A stretch of DNA of 64,000 nucleotides from Aquimarina sp. U1-2 (lineage in GTDB: Bacteria > Bacteroidota > Bacteroidia > Flavobacteriales > Flavobacteriaceae): the NCBI RefSeq assembly GCF_017897595.1, contig NZ_JAGKIK010000009.1, forward strand, positions 124,001 through 188,000, in the 5' to 3' direction. Below are positions 18,001 through 25,934 of the stretch, piece after piece. Made by a program: the position numbers and the translations under genes. Position 1 is the first letter of the stretch; each line of letters starts with the position of its first letter. The notes under the pieces are model-generated. The model was not told the DNA's origin. It made no database searches and was given only the letters and a program-made list of their open reading frames with translations.

Positions 18001-18688
18001 GTTTATCTGCCGTTTTCGGAGCAAATTGTGTGGTTTTCGGACCTTTTATAAAAGCAACATTATCTTTATAAGCAGAAACAATATCATTGGGATTTGCTTC
18101 TGATGTCTTCTTGATTAATTTGAATAAAGAACTAGGTTGTTCTTCTCCATCAATAATGAAGGTGCCATTAAATATTTTATGCCGGCAGTGTTCTGAATTG
18201 ACTTGGGAAAAACCAAAAACTTCAGAATCTGTAAGTTTTCTTCCTATGTTTTCACTTACGTTTTCAAGATAAGCTATTTCTTCATCACTTAGCGCCAGAC
18301 CTTCACTTTTATTATACGAAGCAATATCGTCAATAGCGATAATGGGTTCGGGTTCAATATTAATGGTATATATATCTTGATGTAAACCGTTGTACTTCTG
18401 AAAAAGCATAGCATCGAAGTCTGTAAAATCTTTGGATACTGCCTTAAACTCTTCAATCCTTATTATATCAGGAATATCCATATTTTGGGTTATTTCTACA
18501 GCATTGGTACTCCATGGTGTAATCATAGCAGCTCTGGGGCCAACAAAAAAAGCGTCTATAGACGCCGTAGATAATTTTGGTTGGTTGCCAAAAAGCCAGA
18601 TGAGTTTTTTTTCATTGGCTGTAGTTATATTTTTACTAGTTTGAACCGCATAAACAGTACCAAGTTGGTTTCCGAAGAAATGAATCAT
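15014..18688 (-). CDS. purL: Phosphoribosylformylglycinamidine synthase, large single-chain form
   Basis: The product is 1224 residues. It makes FGAM from FGAR, ATP and glutamine in purine synthesis. It is the long fused form of proteobacteria, Bacteroidota and eukaryotes rather than the PurLQS complex. Visible landmarks are [15 protein letters not shown] in the linker/N-terminal part and [31 protein letters not shown] in the first AIRS domain. The glutaminase domain at the C-terminus has its Cys in [11 protein letters not shown] and the catalytic His/Glu region [11 protein letters not shown] and MPHIERS. It stands alone with no purine riboswitch visible upstream. Confidence 0.96.
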   Translation of the reverse strand: [1224 protein letters not shown]

Positions 18689-18775
18689 GTGATGAGCAAA
18701 TTGTCTATTGTTAAATACGTTGCAAATTTACTATTTTAAACGTAAAGAATGCTATAAAATCATCATTCGATGCCC

Positions 18776-18937
18776 AATACCTATTCCACTTTAAAATTAC
18801 GCATCAAAAATTGCTCTTTTCCGTTTATACTTCGACATAAAAAGCAACCATAGCTACGGCTATGATTGAGTTTTCTTTTTTGTCTGAACAAAAAATAACT
18901 ACTTTTTATTTGAGCAATTTTAAAGTAGAACTGATAT
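18776..18937. repeat. Foldback (MITE-like) element
   Basis: The left end TACCTATTCCACTTTAAAATT matches the reverse complement of the right end (AATTTTAAAGTAGAACTGATA) closely. Inside is the hairpin CATAGCTACGGCTATG. There is no coding capacity. A related element lies at 31284-31413 with the same ACTTTAAAATT ends and a shared TTGC-CTTTTCCGTTT segment. It fills most of the 394-bp gap between purL and the methyltransferase gene. Confidence 0.7.
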
Positions 18938-19081
18938 AAATTATTCAACATATTTTAACCACGTTGATATATTAGAATATCGTTATGAGGTTTGAAAATA
19001 CGGACAACAAAGCATTGCTTTGGGTGAGATGTAGCGTTGGAAGTGTTTTCTAATGCATAAAACGGGTTTACACCATATGTA

Positions 19082-20293
19082 CTATTGTTTTTTTTCTAGC
19101 AGCGACAGGTAAAAACCGTCAAATCCAGATTGATGGGATACTATTTTTTGATCTTTAATAAATTTGAAATCAGCACCTGCATCTTTCGAAAGAAACTTGG
19201 CTACCTGATCTTGATTTTCTGAAGGTAATATGGAACAAGTAGCATACACTAATTTGCCACCGGGTTTAACAATTTTTGAATACTGTTCTAAAATATCGCT
19301 TTGTGTTTGTTTAATTTCTTCTATAAACTCAGGATTAAGCTTCCATTTTGCATCTGGGTTGCGTCGTAAAACACCTAAACCACTGCAAGGAGCATCAATT
19401 AAAACACGATCTGCTTTATGATGTAGTTTTTTTATGTCTTTTGTACTTTCAATAGTTCTGGGTTCGATATTATGCGCACCAGCTCTTCGAGCTCTTCTTT
19501 TTAATTCTTTTAATTTATTAGCATAAATATCCATAGCAATGATTTGACCTTTGTTTTGCATCAAAGCTGCCATATGTAGAGTTTTGCCACCAGCACCGGC
19601 GCAGGTATCAACAACTCGTTGTCCCGGTTGCACGTCTAAAAAAGCTGCGACCAGTTGTGAAGAAGCGTCTTGCACCTCAAAATAACCTTTCTTAAACGCT
19701 TCAGTAGTAAAAACATTGGTTCTTTCTACGAGTTGCAACGCATCAGGATAGCCTTTGATAAACGTCGTATCTATATCCTCATCTTCTAGAGCACTTCGTA
19801 ATTGATCTCTTGATATTTTTAATGTATTAGCGCGTAATACTACTGGAGCTTGTTTGTTTAAGGCTTGTATTTCTTTGTCCCAGAGTCCTTTTAATTCAGT
19901 TTTTCCCATTTCATCTAGCCAATCTGGTATAGATTCTCTAAATTTCCTAATCTTACTTAGTTCATCAAAACGACCTTTTATTCGTCTCGTAGGAGTAGGA
20001 GCAATTTGTTTCCAATCAGGTAGCGAAATTCCTCTTAATGTTGCCCATACCGCAAATATTCTCCACAATTTCTCTCTAGAATATGGTGCTTTTACTTCTG
20101 CAATTTCGGCGTATAATCGTTTCCAACGTACTATTTCATATAACGTTTCAGCAACAAAACTTCGATCTCGAGATCCCCATCGTTTGTCCCGTTTTAGTAA
20201 TTTTTGTACTACTTTATCGGCATATTCATTTTCATTAAAAATTGAATGTAAACCATCAATAACGGCAAAAACAAGATTTCTATGTAAGCGCAT
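19082..20293 (-). CDS. RsmB/NOP-type rRNA cytosine-C5 methyltransferase
   Basis: The product is 403 residues. It methylates cytosine C5 in RNA using SAM, most likely 16S rRNA. An N-terminal NusB-like helical part (about 1-140) is followed by the Rossmann methyltransferase: VVDTCAGAGGKTLHMAALM (SAM site), IDAPCSGLGVLRRNPDAKWKL (motif IV with the releasing Cys) and LVYATCSILPSENQDQV (motif VI with the catalytic Cys). Both cysteines are present, so it should be active. Whether it is RsmB itself or a paralogue cannot be told from the sequence. Confidence 0.92.
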   Translation of the reverse strand: MRLHRNLVFAVIDGLHSIFNENEYADKVVQKLLKRDKRWGSRDRSFVAETLYEIVRWKRLYAEIAEVKAPYSREKLWRIFAVWATLRGISLPDWKQIAPTPTRRIKGRFDELSKIRKFRESIPDWLDEMGKTELKGLWDKEIQALNKQAPVVLRANTLKISRDQLRSALEDEDIDTTFIKGYPDALQLVERTNVFTTEAFKKGYFEVQDASSQLVAAFLDVQPGQRVVDTCAGAGGKTLHMAALMQNKGQIIAMDIYANKLKELKRRARRAGAHNIEPRTIESTKDIKKLHHKADRVLIDAPCSGLGVLRRNPDAKWKLNPEFIEEIKQTQSDILEQYSKIVKPGGKLVYATCSILPSENQDQVAKFLSKDAGADFKFIKDQKIVSHQSGFDGFYLSLLEKKQ

Positions 20294-20426
20294 GATATTT
20301 TTTTAGGTTTGCAAAGGTAGATCTTTGTGGCAAAATACGCTTATTTTATACGTAATTATTGTTGTCGAGATACGTTTTCAATTTAAATCAGGTCAGTAGT
20401 AAATTGAATATATGTTCAATACTAGG

Positions 20427-20891
20427 CTAATTGTCTTTTGCGTATCCTTTTTTGTTGCGAAAGTGCTTTATGCGATCTAATAGTTTTCTATTAAAATCGT
20501 TTTCCGCTTTAATTAATCTCACAACTTTTTGATTAGATAAAACACCTTGTAAATTTTGAATTAGCGAGGTTCTGGTTGTTGATTTTTGAGTCACCAGTTC
20601 TGTATATATTTCTAAGTGTTTTTTTGCATTTTGTTCACTAAGTTCGAGTGATTGATCTTGAGTATCTCTAAAGGATTTTATAAGATTACGTTCTTGTTTT
20701 TTTAACTTACGCATATTGTTCTCGTATACATTATAAATTGGCCAGAACTGCTCTGCCTCTTGACTGCTTAACTCTAATTGTTCTGTGATATATGCAATTT
20801 TTAATGCTTTGATCTTTTCTCCTTTAGAATTTTGGCCAAAAGCACTAAACGATAATAAAATTATACTAATAATAAATACGATCTTGTTCAT
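20427..20891 (-). CDS. Small exported Spy/CpxP-like protein of an ECF sigma operon
   Basis: The product is 154 residues starting at MNKIVFIISIILLSFSAFGQ, a clear signal peptide. An in-frame ATG further upstream (20993) would bury it behind 34 odd residues and is rejected. The mature part is helical and charged: LKIAYITEQLELSSQEAEQFWPIYNVYENNMRKLKKQERNLI. This matches the periplasmic proteins called sensors of ECF-type sigma factors in flavobacteria. It is the third gene after the sigma factor and a membrane protein, so it likely helps tune that sigma factor or reports on envelope stress. Confidence 0.8.
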   Translation of the reverse strand: MNKIVFIISIILLSFSAFGQNSKGEKIKALKIAYITEQLELSSQEAEQFWPIYNVYENNMRKLKKQERNLIKSFRDTQDQSLELSEQNAKKHLEIYTELVTQKSTTRTSLIQNLQGVLSNQKVVRLIKAENDFNRKLLDRIKHFRNKKGYAKDN

Positions 20892-21044
20892 CTGTTTTCT
20901 TCTTATTTTAATTATCAAATAGGATACGCTATCGAATATCTTTGATAAATAGTTGCTAAATAGTAAGGCCGCTCCTTGAAGTAGCGTAGCCAATTCTGTA
21001 TTATTAAATTTGAGAACTGCATATTCAATGTCTGTAATGGTTAT

Positions 21045-21572
21045 TTAGTTACTATATATAATAGTGTCAATCACATCGTTATCAGAGATGTAATCTAACA
21101 GTTCTTCTTTAGTAAGGGTGCTTTCTTCAAATACGTAGGTATCATTGATTTCTTCAAGACTAAAAATTATATCCTCTTTTGATAACATACTATTTTCTAA
21201 AATGTAGTTCTGAATAGTGGCCAAATCCATGGTTTCAATTCTTTTTAGTGGATCTTTATTAGAGCGAAAAACTGAAATTGAAATAAGAATCACTAATATG
21301 GCGGCTATCCCAATTATAGGCGTAACGTTTTTACTAAAAAATAAAGGAACAACCTGAGCATTCCTTTTAGATTTAGTAGTGCTATTCGTTATTTTGATTT
21401 CAAAAGTATTAAAATAGTCATTTGGAACAGTAAAGCCTGTGTTTTTTATAATATCTATGGATTGATCCAGATGGGTGTCCAAACTTTTTGAAACTCGTTT
21501 GTCAAAAGAATCAAAGTATCCTTTGGGTGTTGTAAACCCAGAGTTTTTCTTATATGTATTGTTTTTTTTCAC
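21045..21572 (-). CDS. Membrane protein, probable anti-sigma-like partner
   Basis: The product is 175 residues with two short N-terminal repeats (SGFTTPKGYFDSFDKRV and TGFTVPNDYFNTFEIKI), then one transmembrane helix (VTPIIGIAAILVILISISVF, about residues 88-107) and an acidic outer tail (ESTLTKEELLDYISDNDVID). This topology of cytoplasmic N-terminus, one helix and periplasmic tail is that of membrane anti-sigma factors, though it has no recognised zinc motif. It lies 30 bp after the ECF sigma gene and before the Spy-like gene. The anti-sigma role is inferred from topology and place. Confidence 0.7.
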   Translation of the reverse strand: MKKNNTYKKNSGFTTPKGYFDSFDKRVSKSLDTHLDQSIDIIKNTGFTVPNDYFNTFEIKITNSTTKSKRNAQVVPLFFSKNVTPIIGIAAILVILISISVFRSNKDPLKRIETMDLATIQNYILENSMLSKEDIIFSLEEINDTYVFEESTLTKEELLDYISDNDVIDTIIYSN

Positions 21573-21602
21573 TATGATTACAATCTTTACACAACAAAAA
21601 GT

Positions 21603-22157
21603 TTACTTGTGTTTTATAAATTCTTCAATTTTTTTTGTAGCCAAATGATACGAAGCTTTTAAAGCTCCTTCGCTAGTTTCTAGAATCTCAGACATCTCTT
21701 TATATTTTAATTCCTGAAAATATCTCATATTAAATACCTGTTGTTGCTTTGTAGGCAACGTAGCGATGGCCATTTGCAACTTCAACTGAATTTCGTCACC
21801 TTCAAAAAATACATCTGCTTCAAGATTTTCAACAATTCGTAAACTCAATTCTGAATCAGAAATATTATACTTTCTAGCTTTTTTATTCAAAAAAGTAATA
21901 GATTCATTAGTAGCAATACGATATAGCCAGGAATACAGTTTACTTTCTCCTTTAAATTTTTTAATATTTCGATATACCTTAATAAATACGTTTTGTAATA
22001 CATCATCTGTGTCTTTATGATTTTTTACCATATTCCTAACATGCCAGTATAAGGGTCGCTTATACAATGATACTAATTTACTAAATGCGGCATTGACATC
22101 TTTATCAGATTGTAAAGAGGCAAGTAACCGTTTTTCTTCATCGTGATGTATACTCAA
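21603..22157 (-). CDS. ECF RNA polymerase sigma factor
   Basis: The product is 184 residues. Region 2 is around LYWHVRNMVKNHKDTDDVLQNVFIKVYRNIKKFKGESKLYSWLYRIATNESITFL. Region 4 is ATLPTKQQQVFNMRYFQELKYKEMSEILETSEGALKASYHLATKKIEEFI. Both DNA-binding regions are complete. It heads a three-gene operon with a putative membrane anti-sigma partner and a Spy-like exported protein. It belongs to the generic Bacteroidota ECF group and the stimulus cannot be deduced. Confidence 0.92.
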   Translation of the reverse strand: MSIHHDEEKRLLASLQSDKDVNAAFSKLVSLYKRPLYWHVRNMVKNHKDTDDVLQNVFIKVYRNIKKFKGESKLYSWLYRIATNESITFLNKKARKYNISDSELSLRIVENLEADVFFEGDEIQLKLQMAIATLPTKQQQVFNMRYFQELKYKEMSEILETSEGALKASYHLATKKIEEFIKHK

Positions 22158-22540
22158 ATGATTTTTATTTAGTAGTACTTTAGTAAATAGTTACAATATG
22201 AACTTATCTTGACTTTTTCGCTTTACTCAAAATATTCAGCATCAGTTCTTCATATTAAGAATAAGACTAAAATAATTAATAAAGGTTTAATCAACAGAAC
22301 TTTTGAGTTTCAATCTGGCAAAGAGTATAGATCTAAAACTATTAGAATTTAGACAAATGACAAAAGTTTTTCTGTTTCTTTGAGTTTGGTAGTTTTGTTT
22401 CTGATAGATAGAGTATCCATGCTTAATAAAATTAGCTTACACATTTGAAAGTATAAGATTACATCAATTTGTAAGAATTTGTAAGTTTAAATGTTAAATT
22501 TAGTGATGAAATACGAATATAATAAGATAAAGTGTATTTT
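22158..22540. other. Noncoding leader region of the sigma operon
   Basis: No gene seen. GAACTTATCTTGACTTTTT (22200-22218) matches 18 of 19 positions of the arm of the foldback element at 37121-37314. It may be the remnant of a related repeat. The rest is AT-rich and unremarkable up to the small-RNA array. Confidence 0.45.
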
Positions 22541-22577
22541 TGTTTGGTAGAATAAAAAAACTGTGTATCTTTACATC

Positions 22578-22711
22578 ATAATAAAGAATAATTGTTTTCA
22601 TTCTCCCCAAGGTGAAAATTTTTAATAAAAGTGAGTTTTAATTTTAGAGTAAGCCCCTAAATTAAGATGATTTGTGTGAAGAGAAAAGAGTGCGTTGAGC
22701 ACTCTTTTTTT
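22578..22711 (+). ncRNA. Small RNA, array copy 1
   Basis: The promoter is TTTG (22543-22546), a 19-bp spacer, then TATCTTTAC (22566-22574), a good Bacteroidota -33/-7 pair. The predicted transcript of about 130 nt has a first hairpin TTTTCAT / GTGAAAA with loop TCTCCCCAAG. A second weak hairpin AATTTTAG / CTAAATT presents AGTAAGCCC. The terminator is GAGTGC-GTTGA-GCACTC plus a T run. Relative to the other copies the first stem has changes that keep G-U pairing. The C-rich loops are exposed and could pair with G-rich mRNA sites. The start site is estimated. Confidence 0.78.
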
Positions 22712-22872
22712 GTTTACTCATTTTGTATGGATTTTAATCAGATTTTCAAAATGTAGGAAAAATACTATTTTTTGAGTGTAAAAACTAAGTTTAGTATGAT
22801 TAAAAGCATAATTTTATTGACAAAATACATTTTTTATTTGCTAGATTGAAAAAAGATTGTATCTTTACATCG

Positions 22873-23006
22873 TAATAAAGAATAATTATTTTCATTCTCC
22901 CCAAGATGAAAATTTTCAATAAGAGTGAGTTTTAATTTTAGAGTAAGCCCCTAAATTAAGATGATTTGTGTGAAGAGAAAAGAGTGCGTTGAGCACTCTT
23001 TTTTTT
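22873..23006 (+). ncRNA. Small RNA, array copy 2
   Basis: Promoter TTTG (22837-22840), 19-bp spacer, TATCTTTAC (22860-22868). First stem ATTTTCAT / ATGAAAAT with loop TCTCCCCAAG, second hairpin with AGTAAGCCCC, terminator GAGTGC-GTTGA-GCACTC followed by eight T. Nearly identical to copy 4 up to the terminator. Confidence 0.78.
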
Positions 23007-23166
23007 ATTTAAGTATTTAATGAAATTTTTATTAAAACTCCAGAATGTAGGAAAAATACTATTTTTTTAATACAGAAATGAAGTTTAGTATGATTAAAAG
23101 TGTATTTTTTTTGACAAAATACACTTTTTATTTGGTAGAATAAAAAAAGATTGTATCTTTACATCG

Positions 23167-23299
23167 TAATAAAGAATAATTATTTTCATTCTCCCCAAGA
23201 TGAAAATTCTTAATAAAAGTGAGTTTTAATTTTAGAGTAAGCCCCTAAATTAAGATGATTTGTGTGAAGAGAAAAGAGTGCGTTGAGCACTCTTTTTTT
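23167..23299 (+). ncRNA. Small RNA, array copy 3
   Basis: Promoter TTTG then TATCTTTAC at 23154-23162 with the same spacing. Stem ATTTTCAT / ATGAAAAT with loop TCTCCCCAAG; the segment after it reads TCTTAATAAAAGTGAG, like copy 1. Terminator GAGTGC-GTTGA-GCACTC plus seven T. Confidence 0.78.
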
Positions 23300-23460
23300 G
23301 TTTACTCATTTTGTATGGATTTTAATCAGATTTTCAAAATGTAGGAAAAATACTATTTTTTGAGTGTAAAAACTAAGTTTAGTATGATTAAAAGCATAAT
23401 TTTATTGACAAAATACATTTTTTATTTGCTAGATTGAAAAAAGATTGTATCTTTACATCG

Positions 23461-23591
23461 TAATAAAGAATAATTATTTTCATTCTCCCCAAGATGAAAA
23501 TTTTCAATAAGAGTGAGTTTTAATTTTAGAGTAAGCCCCTAAATTAAGATGATTTGTGTGAAGAAAAAGAGTGCATCTTGCGCTCTTTTTT
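23461..23591 (+). ncRNA. Small RNA, array copy 4
   Basis: Promoter box TATCTTTAC at 23448-23456. The body matches copy 2, but the terminator has diverged to GAGTGC-ATCTT-GCGCTC plus a T run. One G-C pair has become G-U while the stem is kept. It is the last unit, and its downstream flank is unrelated to the array spacers. Confidence 0.78.
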
Positions 23592-24079
23592 GTTTTACGG
23601 TTAAATTATATGCATTACCCCCGTCGTATATATTAACCCAAGTTTGACTGTTGATCTATAGATTTTTACCAGCTCTATTCTGTTTTAATCGTTACATGCT
23701 GGGTCGAAAGGTAATTTTTAGGTTTATTAAATAGGTCTCGACAGAGCCTGTCCTGAGCTCTGACGAAGGGATCAACCAGACAGGCGAAAGTAAATGAATA
23801 CTATTTAACAAAATAATGATCGAACACAGGTTATTAGAAAATCATTACGCCTTTCAACTGCTTCAAAAATGCTTTCTTCGCTATGTTTTTTACTATAACC
23901 GCTGCCCATCGACTACGCTAAGGGTAAACCGCTAGGTTAAGGGTATAATCGGAGGTTATAGTGAATTTTACTGTATGTTCGATGTTCACTAAAAGGCTCT
24001 GTTTTTATTGAAGTGATTTGATTTTTCAAGAATATCTACGTTCTGCAATACTAACACTTGGTTGTTGTTTACACTCGTA
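23592..24079. other. Noncoding region with dispersed hairpins
   Basis: No gene seen. It contains a GC-richer segment around 23735-23785 (CGACAGAGCCTGTCCTGAGC, then AGACAGGCGAAAG), a type of short dispersed hairpin repeat often seen between flavobacterial genes. A loose foldback pairs ACTATAACC (about 23890) with GGTTATAGT (about 23953). Confidence 0.45.
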
Positions 24080-25906
24080 TTATTGGTCGAATGATTGTAA
24101 GGTAACCAATTTTTGATAGGCGCCATTTCGTGCCATTAATTCGTCGTGACGTCCTTTCTCTACAATTTGTCCTTTTTGCATAACGACAATTACATCTGAA
24201 TTTTGTATGGTGGATAATCGATGTGCTATGACGATACTGGTACGATTCTTCATCATATTTTCTAAGGCCGATTGTACCAATCGCTCGCTTTCTGTATCTA
24301 GTGCTGAAGTTGCTTCGTCTAAAATCATTATAGGCGGATTTTTCAAAACTGCTCTGGCAATCGATAAACGCTGTTTTTGTCCGCCACTCAATTTGTTACC
24401 GCTATCGCCTATATTAGTTTCTATACCGTTGGGTAAATCTTTTACAAATTCCCAGGCGTTGGCCACTTTTAAGGCCTCGATAATCTCTTCGTCACTGGCA
24501 TTTTCATTACCGATCAACAAATTATTTTTAATGCTATCGTTAAAAAGAATAGAATCCTGAGTGACTAGCCCCATTAAACCACGTAATGATGTTTTGGTTA
24601 CATCTCGAATGTCAATATCATCGATTTTAATACTTCCTTGATTAACATCATAAAATCGTGTTACTAAATTGGCAATTGTAGATTTACCACTTCCTGATTG
24701 TCCTACCAAAGCTACAGTACTCCCTTTGGGAACGGTTATTGAAAAGTTATTGAGAACGTATTCATCTTCATATTTAAATGAAACGTTTTCTAGAGTAATT
24801 TGAGAATTAAAATCTTTTTTTGCTTCTGCATTTGGTCTATCCTGCAAAGGGGAGGTAGTGTTTAAAATTTCAAGTACTCGTTCTGCAGCTGCATTTCCTC
24901 TTTTTACTCCATAACTGGCTTTAGAAATTGCTTTGGCCGGAGTAAGAATGTTGTATGCTAGTCCCATGTAAACAATAAAAAGTCCTGGGTCTAAGGATTT
25001 TTCAACAAGAACCATTTGTCCACCATACCATAGTAGAATGGCTATTACTGTGATTCCTAAAAACTCGCTAGTAGGAGAAGCTAAATTTTGTCTATTCAGC
25101 AATGTGTTTGAGTAGGTGTAAAAACGAGATGTAGAGTTATTAAATTTACGATTAAAAATCTTTTCAGCATTAAAGCCTTTAATTACTTTAAGTCCACCTA
25201 AAGTTTCTTCAACAACAGATAAGAAAAAACCTTGTTCTTTTTGCACTTTATCTGAATGTTTCTTTAATTTCTTACCTACTAATGAAATTAAAAACCCTGA
25301 AACAGGTATAAATATAAAAACGAATATTGTTAATTTAACGCTAATAAGTACCATAGCGCAAATAGTAAATAAAATCATCAAAGGCTCTCTTACAATAAGT
25401 TCTAGTATTGACAGAAAAGAATGTTGTATTTCAAGAACATCTGTAGAAATCCTGGCAATCGTGTCTCCCTTACGTTTTTCAGAAAAAAAGGATAGCGGTA
25501 AATCTATGGTTTTTTTATATAATTCATTACGAATATCTTTTAATACACCATTTCTAAGAAAGGTAATAAAGTACATGGCCAAATAGCTGAAGATATTCTT
25601 TAAAAAAAACATACCAATTACTAATGCGACCATAAAAATAAGCACATCATCATTTCCTTGAGCTGCTTTTTGGGTCACATAATAATTCAAATATGCCTCG
25701 CTATATTCTCGCACTTCTAGTAATCCGTTCCATTTTGGTGCTATCTTTACTTTTTCTGTTTGGCCAAATAATACATTTAGCATTGGGAATAGAGAAACCA
25801 TGGCTAATGTGCCAAATAACGCGTAAAAAATATTGGAAGTTATGTTTAAAATAGCATAAATCCTATAAGGCTTTGCAAAGCGAAGAATTTGTTTGAAATA
25901 ATTCAT
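24080..25906 (-). CDS. ABC transporter with fused membrane and ATPase domains (MsbA-like)
   Basis: A half-transporter of 608 residues. The N-terminal six-helix export domain (about 1-320) contains FSEKRKGDTIARISTDV. The ATPase domain has Walker A GQSGSGKSTIAN, Q-loop VTQDSILFNDSI, signature LSGGQKQRLSIARAVL, Walker B IMILDEATSALD and H-loop IVIAHRLST. As a homodimer it would export lipid or a hydrophobic compound across the inner membrane; MsbA-type lipid A flipping is the usual assignment in this phylum. It follows the phosphosugar mutase gene by 28 bp and is probably co-transcribed. Confidence 0.92.
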   Translation of the reverse strand: MNYFKQILRFAKPYRIYAILNITSNIFYALFGTLAMVSLFPMLNVLFGQTEKVKIAPKWNGLLEVREYSEAYLNYYVTQKAAQGNDDVLIFMVALVIGMFFLKNIFSYLAMYFITFLRNGVLKDIRNELYKKTIDLPLSFFSEKRKGDTIARISTDVLEIQHSFLSILELIVREPLMILFTICAMVLISVKLTIFVFIFIPVSGFLISLVGKKLKKHSDKVQKEQGFFLSVVEETLGGLKVIKGFNAEKIFNRKFNNSTSRFYTYSNTLLNRQNLASPTSEFLGITVIAILLWYGGQMVLVEKSLDPGLFIVYMGLAYNILTPAKAISKASYGVKRGNAAAERVLEILNTTSPLQDRPNAEAKKDFNSQITLENVSFKYEDEYVLNNFSITVPKGSTVALVGQSGSGKSTIANLVTRFYDVNQGSIKIDDIDIRDVTKTSLRGLMGLVTQDSILFNDSIKNNLLIGNENASDEEIIEALKVANAWEFVKDLPNGIETNIGDSGNKLSGGQKQRLSIARAVLKNPPIMILDEATSALDTESERLVQSALENMMKNRTSIVIAHRLSTIQNSDVIVVMQKGQIVEKGRHDELMARNGAYQKLVTLQSFDQ

Positions 25907-25934
25907 TAAGTATGTAGATCAGCGATATCGCTGT

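Larger units (their letters stand above)
22543..23591 (+). repeat. Tandem array of four small-RNA units, period 294 bp
   Basis: The same promoter box TATCTTTAC occurs at 22566, 22860, 23154 and 23448, exactly 294 bp apart each time. Each is followed by about 130 bp of near-identical sequence ending in an intrinsic terminator. Copies 1 and 3 share TTTGGTAGAAT and TAATAAAAGTGAG; copies 2 and 4 share TTTGCTAGATTG and CAATAAGAGTGAG. The spacers 1-2 and 3-4 are almost identical, while spacer 2-3 differs. This shows that a 588-bp pair was duplicated. No open frame is conserved. Confidence 0.92.

Noticed and set aside
18689..19081. A purine riboswitch upstream of purL.
   Set aside because: No purine-aptamer core is visible; the gap is mostly a foldback repeat.
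22543..23591. CRISPR array.
   Set aside because: The period is 294 bp, the spacers are themselves near-identical, and each unit has a promoter and terminator. There are no short repeats with unique spacers and no cas genes.
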